A stretch of 64,000 bases of DNA from NCBI RefSeq assembly GCF_900070325.1, contig NZ_LN879430.1:2394501-2458500 (forward strand). Direction: 5' to 3'. Made by a program: the position numbers and the translations under genes. Source of the stretch: Herbinix luporum (GTDB taxonomy: Bacteria; Bacillota; Clostridia; Lachnospirales; Lachnospiraceae). Shown here in pieces: positions 1 to 9,008 of the stretch. The notes under the pieces are model-generated. The model saw only the letters and a list, made by a program, of their open reading frames with translations, was not told the origin of the DNA and searched no databases. Every line of letters begins with the position of its first letter. Within the stretch, counting starts at the first letter, position 1.

Positions 1-59
1 AATAATTTCTTATAGCTTGATTTTCATAATTTCACAATTTCATAATTTCATTTTTAATA

Positions 60-851
60 TTATCCAGAACTTCCCGCAGGCAAAACCTCTGGTTTAAAAT
101 TTTCATCAGTCTGCTTTATATCCGAAACATCTGCATCTAGGGTTGTTTCCGACTTAATTTCTGTGATTTCTTGGATTTTCCCGTCAAGGATATGAATAAT
201 TCGATCCGCATATTTTGTCAAATTCGGATCATGGGTTACCATTACAATGGTCTGCTTATTTGCCTTTGCCATCTTCTTAATAATATCCATTACTTCCCTA
301 CTTGTTTTTGAATCCAAATTACCGGTAGGCTCATCGGCAAATACAATTTCAGGATTGCTGACAAAAGCTCTGGCTATACCGACTCTTTGTTGCTGTCCTC
401 CACTCATTTCCTTGGGTTTATGCTTTATGCGATCTCCCAATCCAACATTTATTAGCATTTCCTTTGCCAATTTGCGCCTTCGCTTTGGGTTCATATGTTT
501 GAATACCAAGGGTAGTTCTACATTCTCCAGGGCAGTCATGGAATTTAGGAGATTATAAGATTGAAAAACAAAACCCAATGTATTTTGTCTAAATTTAGCC
601 AGCCCTTTCTCACTCATTTTATGTATATTATGGCCTTTTATTGTAATTTGCCCCCCCGAAAGCTTTTCAATTCCAGCCATTAGGTTTAGTAATGTGGATT
701 TACCGGAACCTGATGCACCATACAAACAGCAGAACTCTCCTTTTTTTATGGAGAAACTTACATCATCAACTGCCGTAATCCGTTCCTTACCCATACGATA
801 TATTTTTTTTGCATTCTTAACTTCTATGATATATTCCTGTTTGCTATTCAT
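60..851 (-). CDS. ABC transporter ATP-binding protein (MacB/LolD type)
   Basis: ATPase subunit of an ABC exporter or lipoprotein-release type system, 263 aa. Visible motifs are Walker A GASGSGKST near residue 45, the Q-loop region FVFQSYNLL near 95, the ABC signature MSGGQQQRVGIARAF near 150, Walker B IVFADEPTGNLDS near 170 and the H-loop MVTHDP near 205. The NLDS form after Walker B and the length suit the MacB/LolD/FtsE-like group that pairs with FtsX-fold permeases. A polar tail of about 30 residues follows the nucleotide-binding domain. The partner permease is presumably downstream on this strand, beyond the left edge. The ATPase call is firm; the substrate cannot be read. Confidence 0.93.
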   Translation of the reverse strand: MNSKQEYIIEVKNAKKIYRMGKERITAVDDVSFSIKKGEFCCLYGASGSGKSTLLNLMAGIEKLSGGQITIKGHNIHKMSEKGLAKFRQNTLGFVFQSYNLLNSMTALENVELPLVFKHMNPKRRRKLAKEMLINVGLGDRIKHKPKEMSGGQQQRVGIARAFVSNPEIVFADEPTGNLDSKTSREVMDIIKKMAKANKQTIVMVTHDPNLTKYADRIIHILDGKIQEITEIKSETTLDADVSDIKQTDENFKPEVLPAGSSG

Positions 852-1021
852 TTTGCACCTTCCTACATTTTAGGCAAAATCAGTGCCACTATTATGTTAC
901 AATTTTTTTACAATTCTTCTTGTAATACCTGCTAGTTATAACATTTTCCTTAACTGCTAAATATTAGACGACATAGAATGTTAATAAGATTCATTAAAAA
1001 GATAAAAAAAATAAAAACACT

Positions 1022-2215
1022 TTAAGAATTACTTTTATCCTTTTCCCCAATGGTTTTTTTCTCAATTCTATTATCTATAAATTTAACAAAGACCAACTTA
1101 ATATAAGCACCTACCGGAACTGCCAGAAGCATACCTAAAAAGCCGCCGATTGCACTTCCAAAAATCAAAGATATAATTATGATAAGAGGATGTATTTGAA
1201 TGGAACGGCTAAGTAGCTTAGGCCCTATAAAGTTTCCGTCAATAAATTGGATAATGATAAGTATAATGATGGAAATAACCAGTTTATTCATTTCCCCATT
1301 CATGAGACAAACAATTGTTGTACTAATATAGGCGATAATCGGTCCAAAATAGGGAATAAGATTTCCAATCCCTGCAAAAATCCCAATAACTAAGGAAAAC
1401 TTAACACCGGTTATAGACAGTACTAAGCTTATTAATATCATCATAACAAAGGCATCAGCTAACTGTCCCCTTATATATCCGGAGAATGCATAATCCAAAT
1501 CATTTAATATAACCGATATTTTGTTATTGGTTTTTTCTGATAAAAGGGCATAGGAAGTCCTTTTTAAAAATGACTTGAACTTTTTTCCATCTATTATAAA
1601 ATAAAAGCCAATAATAAAGCTAAATACTATGGTAGTAAAGTATCCTGATATATTTGAAATTGAATTTACAATACTTTGACCTACATCATTTAAGGAGTTT
1701 ATAATTACCGTCAAGGTTTCCTCCAAGTATTGCTCAAACTGATTAGAGCCAATATCCAGTTTTTCAAGGTATTGTAATATGAAATATATATATCCCTCAA
1801 TACTCCTAATGTAACTTTCTACCAATTCTATAAAGTCATCAAAATTTGCCAGTCTAAGCTGATCCGTCACACTATAAATCAACAGGGAAATTAAGCCGGC
1901 AATTGCAATAAATAAAAGCACAACAGATATAACTGCCGCCCAGGTTCTTTGTCTTTTCATTTTTTTAAATAATTTGCTTTTATGAAATTTCTGCTCAAAA
2001 AAAACCACAACCGGTTCTATAAGGTATGCAAATACAAAACCTAAAATAACAGGCTTAATTACTCGCAGAACCCAGCTTACCCTTCCCATTAAATCCTTTA
2101 AAATTGCAGGTGCATTTTTTGCTATAAGAGAAAGTATATATATGACTATTGCAGTAAATATTGCATATAGGGATATCTGCAAATATTTACGATTAAATCG
2201 GTCTCTTAGTTTCAT
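1022..2215 (-). CDS. AI-2E family transporter (PerM/YtvI-like membrane protein)
   Basis: Integral membrane protein of 397 aa in the AI-2E family (PF01594). Hydrophobic segments occur near residues 15-35, 50-70, 90-115, 195-215, and as a dense cluster at about 255-375. A long polar amphipathic stretch at 120-190 separates the N- and C-terminal membrane blocks, as is typical of the family. Characteristic pieces are FGPIIAYIS and GFLGMLLAVPVGAYIK near the C-terminus. Family members export small molecules or ions; the substrate here is unknown. It stands alone, about 200 bp after the transglutaminase operon on the same strand. Confidence 0.9.
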   Translation of the reverse strand: MKLRDRFNRKYLQISLYAIFTAIVIYILSLIAKNAPAILKDLMGRVSWVLRVIKPVILGFVFAYLIEPVVVFFEQKFHKSKLFKKMKRQRTWAAVISVVLLFIAIAGLISLLIYSVTDQLRLANFDDFIELVESYIRSIEGYIYFILQYLEKLDIGSNQFEQYLEETLTVIINSLNDVGQSIVNSISNISGYFTTIVFSFIIGFYFIIDGKKFKSFLKRTSYALLSEKTNNKISVILNDLDYAFSGYIRGQLADAFVMMILISLVLSITGVKFSLVIGIFAGIGNLIPYFGPIIAYISTTIVCLMNGEMNKLVISIIILIIIQFIDGNFIGPKLLSRSIQIHPLIIIISLIFGSAIGGFLGMLLAVPVGAYIKLVFVKFIDNRIEKKTIGEKDKSNS

Positions 2216-2412
2216 TGGTCTTTATTATCCCCTTTCCCTAAACTAAAATTTATCTTATGTTCCTAAACCACCTTATCAAAAGTTCCTACCCTCCCCGATA
2301 AATCTAATATTTTAATTCTAAAACCACCCCCTGTTTCTTAATATATATTTTTCTACTTTGTGAATAGTATAACACGCTTTTTACATTTTTGTATATATTT
2401 TGTAAAAAATAG

Positions 2413-4941
2413 TTAGAAAAATATTTTAATATATGTCCTTTTAATCCATGGCAATTTATCATATATTCGCTGAAATAAATTATTATAAAATTCCTCAACC
2501 ACCATATATTCCATTGGAGTAATTATTTCCCTTCCAAATCTGGCTTTTCTTATAATCTCCATAGATTTTTCAAAATCATTTAAAATAGCTTTATTAAATT
2601 GTTTCTTAACATATTCCTCATTATCTTCCAAGTATTTAGATTTTGCAGGAAGCTTATTACTGATAATTAACAACAGCTCTATCTTTCTATAAAGTCCTAA
2701 GGCCTTTTTGCTATGATTTTCACAATCATCTATTTTCTTCTTATTTGAAAGGCGTATATAATATAATATGGCACTAGCCCCAAGAATAAGAATTAAAATA
2801 AATACCAGATACCAAGCAAAATTTGACTTGGAATTATTCTTATTATCATTTAATTTTGCAGCCTTATTATTTTTTTCTTCCTTTTGTGTCGGTATAATCT
2901 CTTCATCTGGAGCCTCTGTGGGACTTGGAGTAGCTGGTGTAGGACTTGGAAGATTAGTTGGGGATGGAGAATGAATATTATTTATGGCCTCCTCTGACAA
3001 ATGGTCCATATTGCTTACAATTTCTACGTAATCTTCCATACCAGAATCCCTGGTAAATTCCACGGGAATCCATCCAAATCCATCATAATATACTTCTACC
3101 CAAGCATGAGCATTATAGTCTTTAACAGTGATTTCTACCATAATGTCATCCTGGTTAATATCAGATATATCTGAACGGTTAATTGCATACCCTTCAACAT
3201 ATCTAGCGGGATAACCCATGGTTCTTAGCATTAACGCTCCTGCTGAGGCATAGTGGGCGCAGTAGCCTAGTTTATTTTCATACAAAAAGTACTCTACAAA
3301 ATCTTTACCCTTTGGAAGTCTACCGGGAGAAAGGGTGTAGCTAGTGGTACTTTCCAGATAATTCTTGATATAGGTTATGGCGTCAGCAAGATTTTCTGCT
3401 TCTTTGCCTACCGCTTCTTTTGAAAAATCATTTTTTAATCTATCAAGTCCTTCCTGGGGAAGTTTGGTATAGGTTTCATATACAAAGGATCTATATTGCT
3501 CTTCATTTTTTTTAAATTGAGATAAATAAACTTCTAAATCCCCTGCATTCCATAACAATTCATTATAACTATTTATAAGATTATCATTTACGGTCAGATT
3601 ATAACAGTAATCAAAACTTTCAGCTTTTATCTTCTTATCAGATATAACAGCCAAGTCATAATCAAATATAATATCATTATTATTTTTAAACCACGTAAAA
3701 TAAGGAGCATAGACATATTTGCTATTTGCTCTTAAATAGGTAATATCTATACTTCCTTGTAATATAAATAATCGGTAGGCTAACTGATTTAATAAAATAG
3801 AACTTCCTATGGCTGGTTCAAATTCCCTGGCAGATATTTTTGAAATCATATTTTCATAGTTTTCTTTTATATCCTTTGTATGGGTATCCCACCTATTTCC
3901 TGTGTATACACTTCCTATATACCCCTTTAAGTATATACCTTCCATAACAGAATCAAGGGGAGCCCTTATTTGTAAATGCTCTGAATTATCATAGGTTACT
4001 TGATCTACTTTTCCTAACTGGCCTAAGCTTAATCCCCCTGCACTTGATGAGCTACCGGATCCAATACTAAGCCCTGCTTCAGCAAATTTATCAGAGATGT
4101 CTTGGGCGGAAAAATCCATCATAAAATTTTGTATTTTGGATTTTGCTATTGTAATTTTCTCATAGGCATTATATTTTTCAAGGGGAACAAAAAGTCTTAC
4201 TATAAAAAATAATAGAAGACCCAAAAGACAGACCACTATAGCAGTTCTTATATTGATGCGGTATACCATGCTCTTTTCGACTTTATTACTATTCTTGTGT
4301 GAATAATCCATATTTCCTAAGAGACCATTAGATATGGATATGAAAAGCAGGATAAGAATTTGAGCAATAGTAGGTATCTCAGGTGGAGTATCTCCCATGG
4401 CAAAGCTTACAACCAAAGGTATTGGCATAAGTAAATAACATAGCCAATCTAATTTATTGCGCAATAAAGATAAGGTAATAATACCGATTATGGGTATAAT
4501 AATTATAAGCAGTAAATAAGTAATATCCCTTTGAACATACGAATAATCTGCCAGATAACGAAAAGGGGGGAAATCATAATATTCGCTGGCTTTATTAATG
4601 ATTGCATTCTCCAAAAGATAGAAACCGTTCAATAATTGCTTGCGCCCATAATGTAGTAAAGCTCCATATGTTACAAGGAAAAAAACAAATTTAATCAAAT
4701 CATATTTGGGATATAAAATCATAAAGAAAAAAACACAAGAGGAAATAATTATTCCAAGTATTAATAAACTGTCTAAAATCCTTAAATTAAAGCATTTGAT
4801 AAAGATTTCTAAAAAACAATATCCTCCAATCAGAACAGAAAAAAATTGCAACACTCTCATATGATAAGGAAATCTTCTTTGATTTTCCTCTGATATATAA
4901 ATAGTACTATCAAATACAATACCATTCTTATTCTTTCTCAT
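2413..4941 (-). CDS. transglutaminase-like membrane protein (TgpA-like, DUF3488/DUF4129 architecture)
   Basis: Large membrane-anchored protein of 842 aa with a cysteine-protease-like transglutaminase fold outside the membrane. The first 270 residues carry seven or so hydrophobic helices. The transglutaminase core lies near 540-660: the Cys box GYCAHYASAGALMLRTMG and the His box HAWVEVYYDGFGWIP followed by the expected acidic residue. A Pro/Thr/Ser-rich linker follows (about 670-710), then one transmembrane helix (FAWYLVFILILILGA) and a cytoplasmic tail. It is the third gene of a moxR-DUF58-transglutaminase operon, separated from the DUF58 gene by 15 bp. This trio is a widespread conserved module thought to act on cell-envelope proteins; the substrate is unknown. 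Confidence 0.9.
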   Translation of the reverse strand: MRKNKNGIVFDSTIYISEENQRRFPYHMRVLQFFSVLIGGYCFLEIFIKCFNLRILDSLLILGIIISSCVFFFMILYPKYDLIKFVFFLVTYGALLHYGRKQLLNGFYLLENAIINKASEYYDFPPFRYLADYSYVQRDITYLLLIIIIPIIGIITLSLLRNKLDWLCYLLMPIPLVVSFAMGDTPPEIPTIAQILILLFISISNGLLGNMDYSHKNSNKVEKSMVYRINIRTAIVVCLLGLLLFFIVRLFVPLEKYNAYEKITIAKSKIQNFMMDFSAQDISDKFAEAGLSIGSGSSSSAGGLSLGQLGKVDQVTYDNSEHLQIRAPLDSVMEGIYLKGYIGSVYTGNRWDTHTKDIKENYENMISKISAREFEPAIGSSILLNQLAYRLFILQGSIDITYLRANSKYVYAPYFTWFKNNNDIIFDYDLAVISDKKIKAESFDYCYNLTVNDNLINSYNELLWNAGDLEVYLSQFKKNEEQYRSFVYETYTKLPQEGLDRLKNDFSKEAVGKEAENLADAITYIKNYLESTTSYTLSPGRLPKGKDFVEYFLYENKLGYCAHYASAGALMLRTMGYPARYVEGYAINRSDISDINQDDIMVEITVKDYNAHAWVEVYYDGFGWIPVEFTRDSGMEDYVEIVSNMDHLSEEAINNIHSPSPTNLPSPTPATPSPTEAPDEEIIPTQKEEKNNKAAKLNDNKNNSKSNFAWYLVFILILILGASAILYYIRLSNKKKIDDCENHSKKALGLYRKIELLLIISNKLPAKSKYLEDNEEYVKKQFNKAILNDFEKSMEIIRKARFGREIITPMEYMVVEEFYNNLFQRIYDKLPWIKRTYIKIFF

Positions 4942-4956
4942 CTACCCACCACACTT

Positions 4957-6204
4957 CTAACTAAGCTTAAACTCTTCTAAATCCCTTTTAATATTAGTAG
5001 GATTTATAGACAATAAACCCATTCCCTTTTCTTTGATTCTACTTACTAAGTCTGTTGTTATCTGCATATCCATAACAATTTGGTCATTGTCCTGCCTATA
5101 CATATCTAAACTATTGCTATCATCTATATATAATATCTGCCTGTTTATTGCATTAATAAAAACTAGAGAATCTAGTTTTTGGTCACAAAGTTTATTTGTT
5201 ACATAAAATAAATCCGTATACTGCTCATTGGGATATTCTGCATAATACATAGCTGCTAAATTATTATCCTGTTTGTAAGAGCCTGAATTAAGCAGCCCAT
5301 CAACTGCTTCAAATAAATCTTTTTCATTAACGATTCTTACTCTTTTACATTCACCATGGACTTTATCATACCAGGCCAGATAATGAATATAACCCTTTAA
5401 CATAAATGTAAAAGATAAAGACAAAGCACACTCTAATATGGCATCTACTATCTTAAGCATATCCTCCCCTTGGGGATTTTCTATATCAACAAATACTACC
5501 AAGGAGCAGTTTAGAGGTTCGCTAAACTCCTTTATCATTAGTTGATCCTGTTTTAAGCTCAGTTTCCAGTGAATCCTTTGAAGCCTGTCCCCTTCTCGGT
5601 ATTGTCTAATAGCAAATACCTCTGAGGGATCATCACCACTTTTTACAGTTGAATAAGAATCACTTTCTATCTGCATCTTAGAGCAATTCTCAAGAAAATC
5701 CTCGGTTAATTCATAATAGTAGGGTAGAATAGCTACCTGTACACTATTAAGATCTTTTTTACATAATGAAAATATCTTTAAATAATCAAAAACCTTAATT
5801 TTTGAAAGAGAAATTACTAAATTACCCGTATGAAAGGATTTTAAGTTACAGGTTACAGTGGTAGTTGTCCTATTATCAATAGACACAAAAAAATCCTGCT
5901 TTTTAACTATATTTGAAAAAGTGTTATAGTAACTAATTGTTATACATAAATTGGCAATCGGAAAGATGGTAGGGTTATGAAGCTGTATGGATATAGGGAT
6001 AGCCTCGCCCTTATTTAACACATGTGCAACCGAAGTCATTTCATAAGAAAGCCTTCTATGAACATAAAATAGAATAGCAAATAATAATAAAGGAAAAATT
6101 ACAATAGTAAGAAATAGGATTCCCATAAAATATTCATTATATAAAATAGCCAGAAATCCCATCATAATAAGGATTAGTATATATCTTATTTTATTCCGTA
6201 ACAT
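4957..6204 (-). CDS. DUF58 domain-containing membrane protein
   Basis: Protein of 415 aa with two N-terminal transmembrane helices (about residues 8-45), a beta-rich middle region and a DUF58 core. The hallmark DUF58 sequence is REYREGDRLQRIHWK-like, here IRQYREGDRLQRIHWKLS near residue 205, followed by a von Willebrand-A-like segment starting VVFVDIENPQGED. DUF58 proteins are the usual partners of MoxR ATPases, with the vWA-like fold acting as the remodelled client or adaptor. It starts 10 bp after moxR and precedes the transglutaminase gene, so the three are almost certainly cotranscribed. Confidence 0.9.
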   Translation of the reverse strand: MLRNKIRYILILIMMGFLAILYNEYFMGILFLTIVIFPLLLFAILFYVHRRLSYEMTSVAHVLNKGEAIPISIQLHNPTIFPIANLCITISYYNTFSNIVKKQDFFVSIDNRTTTTVTCNLKSFHTGNLVISLSKIKVFDYLKIFSLCKKDLNSVQVAILPYYYELTEDFLENCSKMQIESDSYSTVKSGDDPSEVFAIRQYREGDRLQRIHWKLSLKQDQLMIKEFSEPLNCSLVVFVDIENPQGEDMLKIVDAILECALSLSFTFMLKGYIHYLAWYDKVHGECKRVRIVNEKDLFEAVDGLLNSGSYKQDNNLAAMYYAEYPNEQYTDLFYVTNKLCDQKLDSLVFINAINRQILYIDDSNSLDMYRQDNDQIVMDMQITTDLVSRIKEKGMGLLSINPTNIKRDLEEFKLS

Positions 6205-6214
6205 TTTCCACCTT

Positions 6215-7201
6215 CTAATAATAACTTTCTACATACTTTGCTGATCTTCCACTGGAGATTTTAGGTGGCTTAACAATTCTTAAGATATCATCAAGAAGGT
6301 TATCCACTGTAATATTATTCACCCTTGCTTTAGCCTTTAGAATTATCCTATGGGCAGCCACATCCTTAAAGAAACACTGAACATCACTGGGTATCACATA
6401 ATCTCTTCCGCTTAAAAAGGCAGCAGCTTTAACCATATTCATTAAAGCTAAGCTTCCTCTTGGACTAACTCCCAGTTCAATTAGGGGATTTTCCCTTGTC
6501 TGCTGTACCAATAGGGTTATATATTCATATATGGAATCGTGTATGTATACCTCTTCCACCATATTTTGCATTCTTAATATATCATCTTGTTCTACAACCT
6601 GAACTACCTTATCTAATGGATTAGAATTTTGTCTTTCTTTAAGGATTCCTATTTCACTTTTAATATCAGGATAACCTATAGATAATTTCACCATAAACCT
6701 ATCCAGTTGTGATTCAGGCAGCATCTGGGTACCGATAGAGCCAATGGGATTTTGTGTAGCCATAACCACAAAGGGTTTAGGCACATCCCTGGTCACACTA
6801 TCAACCGTAACCTTTCCCTCTTCCATTACTTCTAGCAAGGCAGATTGAGTTTTACTGGAAGTTCGATTAATCTCATCTGCCAAAAGCAAATTACACATTA
6901 CTGCACCGGGTTTATACTGATAGCTTTGTCCATCTTTAGTCAACAAATGAAAACCTACTACGTCCGTAGGCAATACATCCGGCGTAAATTGAAGCCTATT
7001 ATGCTTAAGAGCCATGGCTTTTGAAAACGCTAAGGCCATGGTAGTTTTACCCACTCCGGGATTATCCTCTAACAAAATATGTCCCTTTGCCAAAATAGCC
7101 GTAAGAACCTTACTAATGATAATTTTTTTCCCAATTACCACCTTATTTACTTCATTCATAATCTGATTTGCTTTATTATAAGTATTATTATAAGCTTCCA
7201 T
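6215..7201 (-). CDS. MoxR family AAA+ ATPase
   Basis: AAA+ chaperone-like ATPase of 328 aa. Walker A is LLEDNPGVGKTTMALAF (about residues 40-56), Walker B is LLADEINR near 105, and sensor 1 is ATQNPIGSIGTQMLPESQLDRF near 150. The C-terminal lid (ATPase lid, AAA_lid_2) contains GVSPRGSLALMNMVKAAAFLSGR. It heads the operon with the DUF58 and transglutaminase genes; a putative promoter lies just upstream. MoxR proteins assemble or remodel partner complexes, here presumably those encoded downstream. Confidence 0.93.
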   Translation of the reverse strand: MEAYNNTYNKANQIMNEVNKVVIGKKIIISKVLTAILAKGHILLEDNPGVGKTTMALAFSKAMALKHNRLQFTPDVLPTDVVGFHLLTKDGQSYQYKPGAVMCNLLLADEINRTSSKTQSALLEVMEEGKVTVDSVTRDVPKPFVVMATQNPIGSIGTQMLPESQLDRFMVKLSIGYPDIKSEIGILKERQNSNPLDKVVQVVEQDDILRMQNMVEEVYIHDSIYEYITLLVQQTRENPLIELGVSPRGSLALMNMVKAAAFLSGRDYVIPSDVQCFFKDVAAHRIILKAKARVNNITVDNLLDDILRIVKPPKISSGRSAKYVESYY

Positions 7202-7233
7202 CCAGCTACTCCTATCTTAGTATTTTGAAATTT

Positions 7234-7261
7234 ATTATAACATATTTTTACTATAATTCAA
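7234..7261 (-). promoter_or_regulatory. candidate sigma-A promoter of the moxR operon
   Basis: On the minus strand TTGAAT (7261-7256) and TATAAT (7239-7234) are separated by 16 bp. The predicted start lies about 25 nt upstream of the moxR ATG. The -10 is perfect and the -35 has two mismatches. Confidence 0.5.
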
Positions 7262-7497
7262 TTAAAGTCTATACCAATATCTAAAATTCTATAAGCTCTG
7301 TCTTTTTATTTATATAATGGGTTTACATGGGACTAATTATGGTATATAATTCCATTATTAGGCAAAATATATTTATAAATTTTGACAGATTTTATAAATA
7401 AAAATTGTACAAACCTGTGGAAAATATAAGCTTTCTATTGACTTATCTACAAAATTGTTTAAAATAATCATCATGAGAATACAATGGAGGTAGCAAA

Positions 7498-8595
7498 GTG
7501 AACAAATCAAAAAAAACAATAAAAGGTACACAAAAAAATAATAAGAAACATATTACAATTAATCCAAAGATATGGGTTATAATTGGATCAGTATTAGGAG
7601 TTGTCTTAATTGCTGCTCTTTTATTTGATCAATTATATAAAAGACCATTAGTAACTATTGACGGTAAAAAGTATTACCTTGAGGATTTGACCTACTATTT
7701 CTACTATACCGAATCTAGCTATGATTATATAAATCAGATGTATGGTGGAGGTTATTGGGATTCCCCCCATTACGAAGCCACAAATATGACGGTTCGTGAT
7801 TACGCAAAATTAGAAACACTTAATACTGTTATTCGTTATGAAGTAATGTATAACGAGGCCATGGATAAGGGATATACTTTAACTGACGAAGAAATCAAGA
7901 AGATTGACGAGGATATTAATTCTCTCTTAAATGACCAAGGATTAAGTGATAAAATAATAAAAAAGAACGGTTTCACAGAAGAATATTTAAAAAATGTTAT
8001 GACAAAGAATACACTGGCAAACCGTTACGAACAGGATATTATAGACACATTTGATATTGATGAGGAAGCTATTAAAGCTGAGTTTGATTATGAAGAATAC
8101 AGACAATATGATATAGAGTACCTTAATATCTCAACGGTAGTCTATGATGAGGAGAAAGGTAGCAATGTACCTGTTAGTGAAGATGATAAAAAAGCTGCTC
8201 TTGATAAAATCACCTCATTTCGAGAAAAGGCTCTAAATACCCAGGATTGGTCAACATTAATTCCTGAGGATGAAGAGCAAGTCCGATATAGCGAATCCAA
8301 CTTCCTTGCTAAGGATACCTTCTTTTCTGAGGACTTTAAAAATACTGTAATGGCTATGGATAATGGAGAAATAAGCGAAGTTATTGAAACAGATGATTCC
8401 TATTATGTGGTTCGAATGGTAAATAATAATTCTTCAGAAAGATATGACAGCGTTGTAGAAGAGGCTATACAAAAGAAGGAAAATGAATTGCTTACAGAGG
8501 AATATAATAATAATATTCTTCCTAACCACACCGTTAAGTTACACAACAATGCAATCCGTAATTTAAGAATGGGTCGTCTTACCTTAGCTGATTAG
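7498..8595 (+). CDS. PrsA-like peptidyl-prolyl isomerase / membrane-anchored foldase
   Basis: Protein of 365 aa beginning with GTG, chosen because GGAGG sits eight bases before it and no ATG is close. A very basic N-terminus is followed by one transmembrane helix (about 27-48), so the rest is probably extracytoplasmic. A SurA-N-like helical region (about 75-185) precedes a parvulin-type rotamase domain (about 195-320), with FFSEDFKNTVMAMDNGEISE and the strand SYYVVRMVN. It lacks the lipobox typical of PrsA, so anchoring is by the helix. Role: folding of secreted proteins. It is divergent from the moxR operon. Confidence 0.82.
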   Translation: MNKSKKTIKGTQKNNKKHITINPKIWVIIGSVLGVVLIAALLFDQLYKRPLVTIDGKKYYLEDLTYYFYYTESSYDYINQMYGGGYWDSPHYEATNMTVRDYAKLETLNTVIRYEVMYNEAMDKGYTLTDEEIKKIDEDINSLLNDQGLSDKIIKKNGFTEEYLKNVMTKNTLANRYEQDIIDTFDIDEEAIKAEFDYEEYRQYDIEYLNISTVVYDEEKGSNVPVSEDDKKAALDKITSFREKALNTQDWSTLIPEDEEQVRYSESNFLAKDTFFSEDFKNTVMAMDNGEISEVIETDDSYYVVRMVNNNSSERYDSVVEEAIQKKENELLTEEYNNNILPNHTVKLHNNAIRNLRMGRLTLAD

Positions 8596-8676
8596 TATTT
8601 CAAATATTATGCATAATATCTAATTTTCCAGAAATAATAAATAGTGACCTGTTCACTTCAATGGAAAGGAGATATT

Positions 8677-8817
8677 ATGGCAAAAAACAAGAATAACAAA
8701 CCTAAAAATTCCAGTAAAAATGCAAAAAGTAAAACTCAAGCTAAAAACTCAGTTAAGAACACCCACGCTGAGGTAGCGGATGATTCTCCAGGTCGTAGCG
8801 GTCCCGGAGGAAATTAA
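8677..8817 (+). CDS. small basic hypothetical protein, 46 aa
   Basis: A short frame preceded by AAAGGAGA with good spacing. It encodes a Lys/Asn/Ser-rich stretch (residues 1-30, mostly K, N and S) followed by an acidic and Gly/Pro-rich tail, DDSPGRSGPGGN. There is no membrane segment. It follows the PrsA-like gene by 80 bp and is followed at once by a strong hairpin, which supports a real transcription unit. The composition (lysine-rich body, fixed tail) resembles small spore or nucleic-acid binding proteins, but I recognise no family and assign no function. Confidence 0.6.
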   Translation: MAKNKNNKPKNSSKNAKSKTQAKNSVKNTHAEVADDSPGRSGPGGN

Positions 8818-8836
8818 AAATTTTAGATTGAAATTA

Positions 8837-8901
8837 AAATGAGTCTGAGATACATGGCTATCCTAACTAGGGATAGGCCTATGATATTACAGGCTCATTT
8901 T
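8837..8901 (+). terminator. two-tier hairpin terminator
   Basis: Outer arms AAAATGAG (8837-8844) and CTCATTTT (8894-8901) enclose an inner hairpin CATGGCTATCC / GGGATAGGCCTATG. It follows the 46-aa gene stop by 19 bp. The 3' arm ends in TTTT, so termination is likely on the plus strand. Confidence 0.65.
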
Positions 8902-9008
8902 ATCATATAAAAATAAATACTGGTAATTTGAATTATAAGTGATATAATTGAGTACAAAATTTAAGTATCCACATTTGTATTATCCTATATTACAAAGGAG
9001 AGGAACAT

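Noticed and set aside
7382..7410. Promoter for the PrsA-like gene at TTGACA 7382
   Set aside because: The hexamer at 17 bp spacing is TTGTAC, too far from a -10; no convincing promoter could be assigned.
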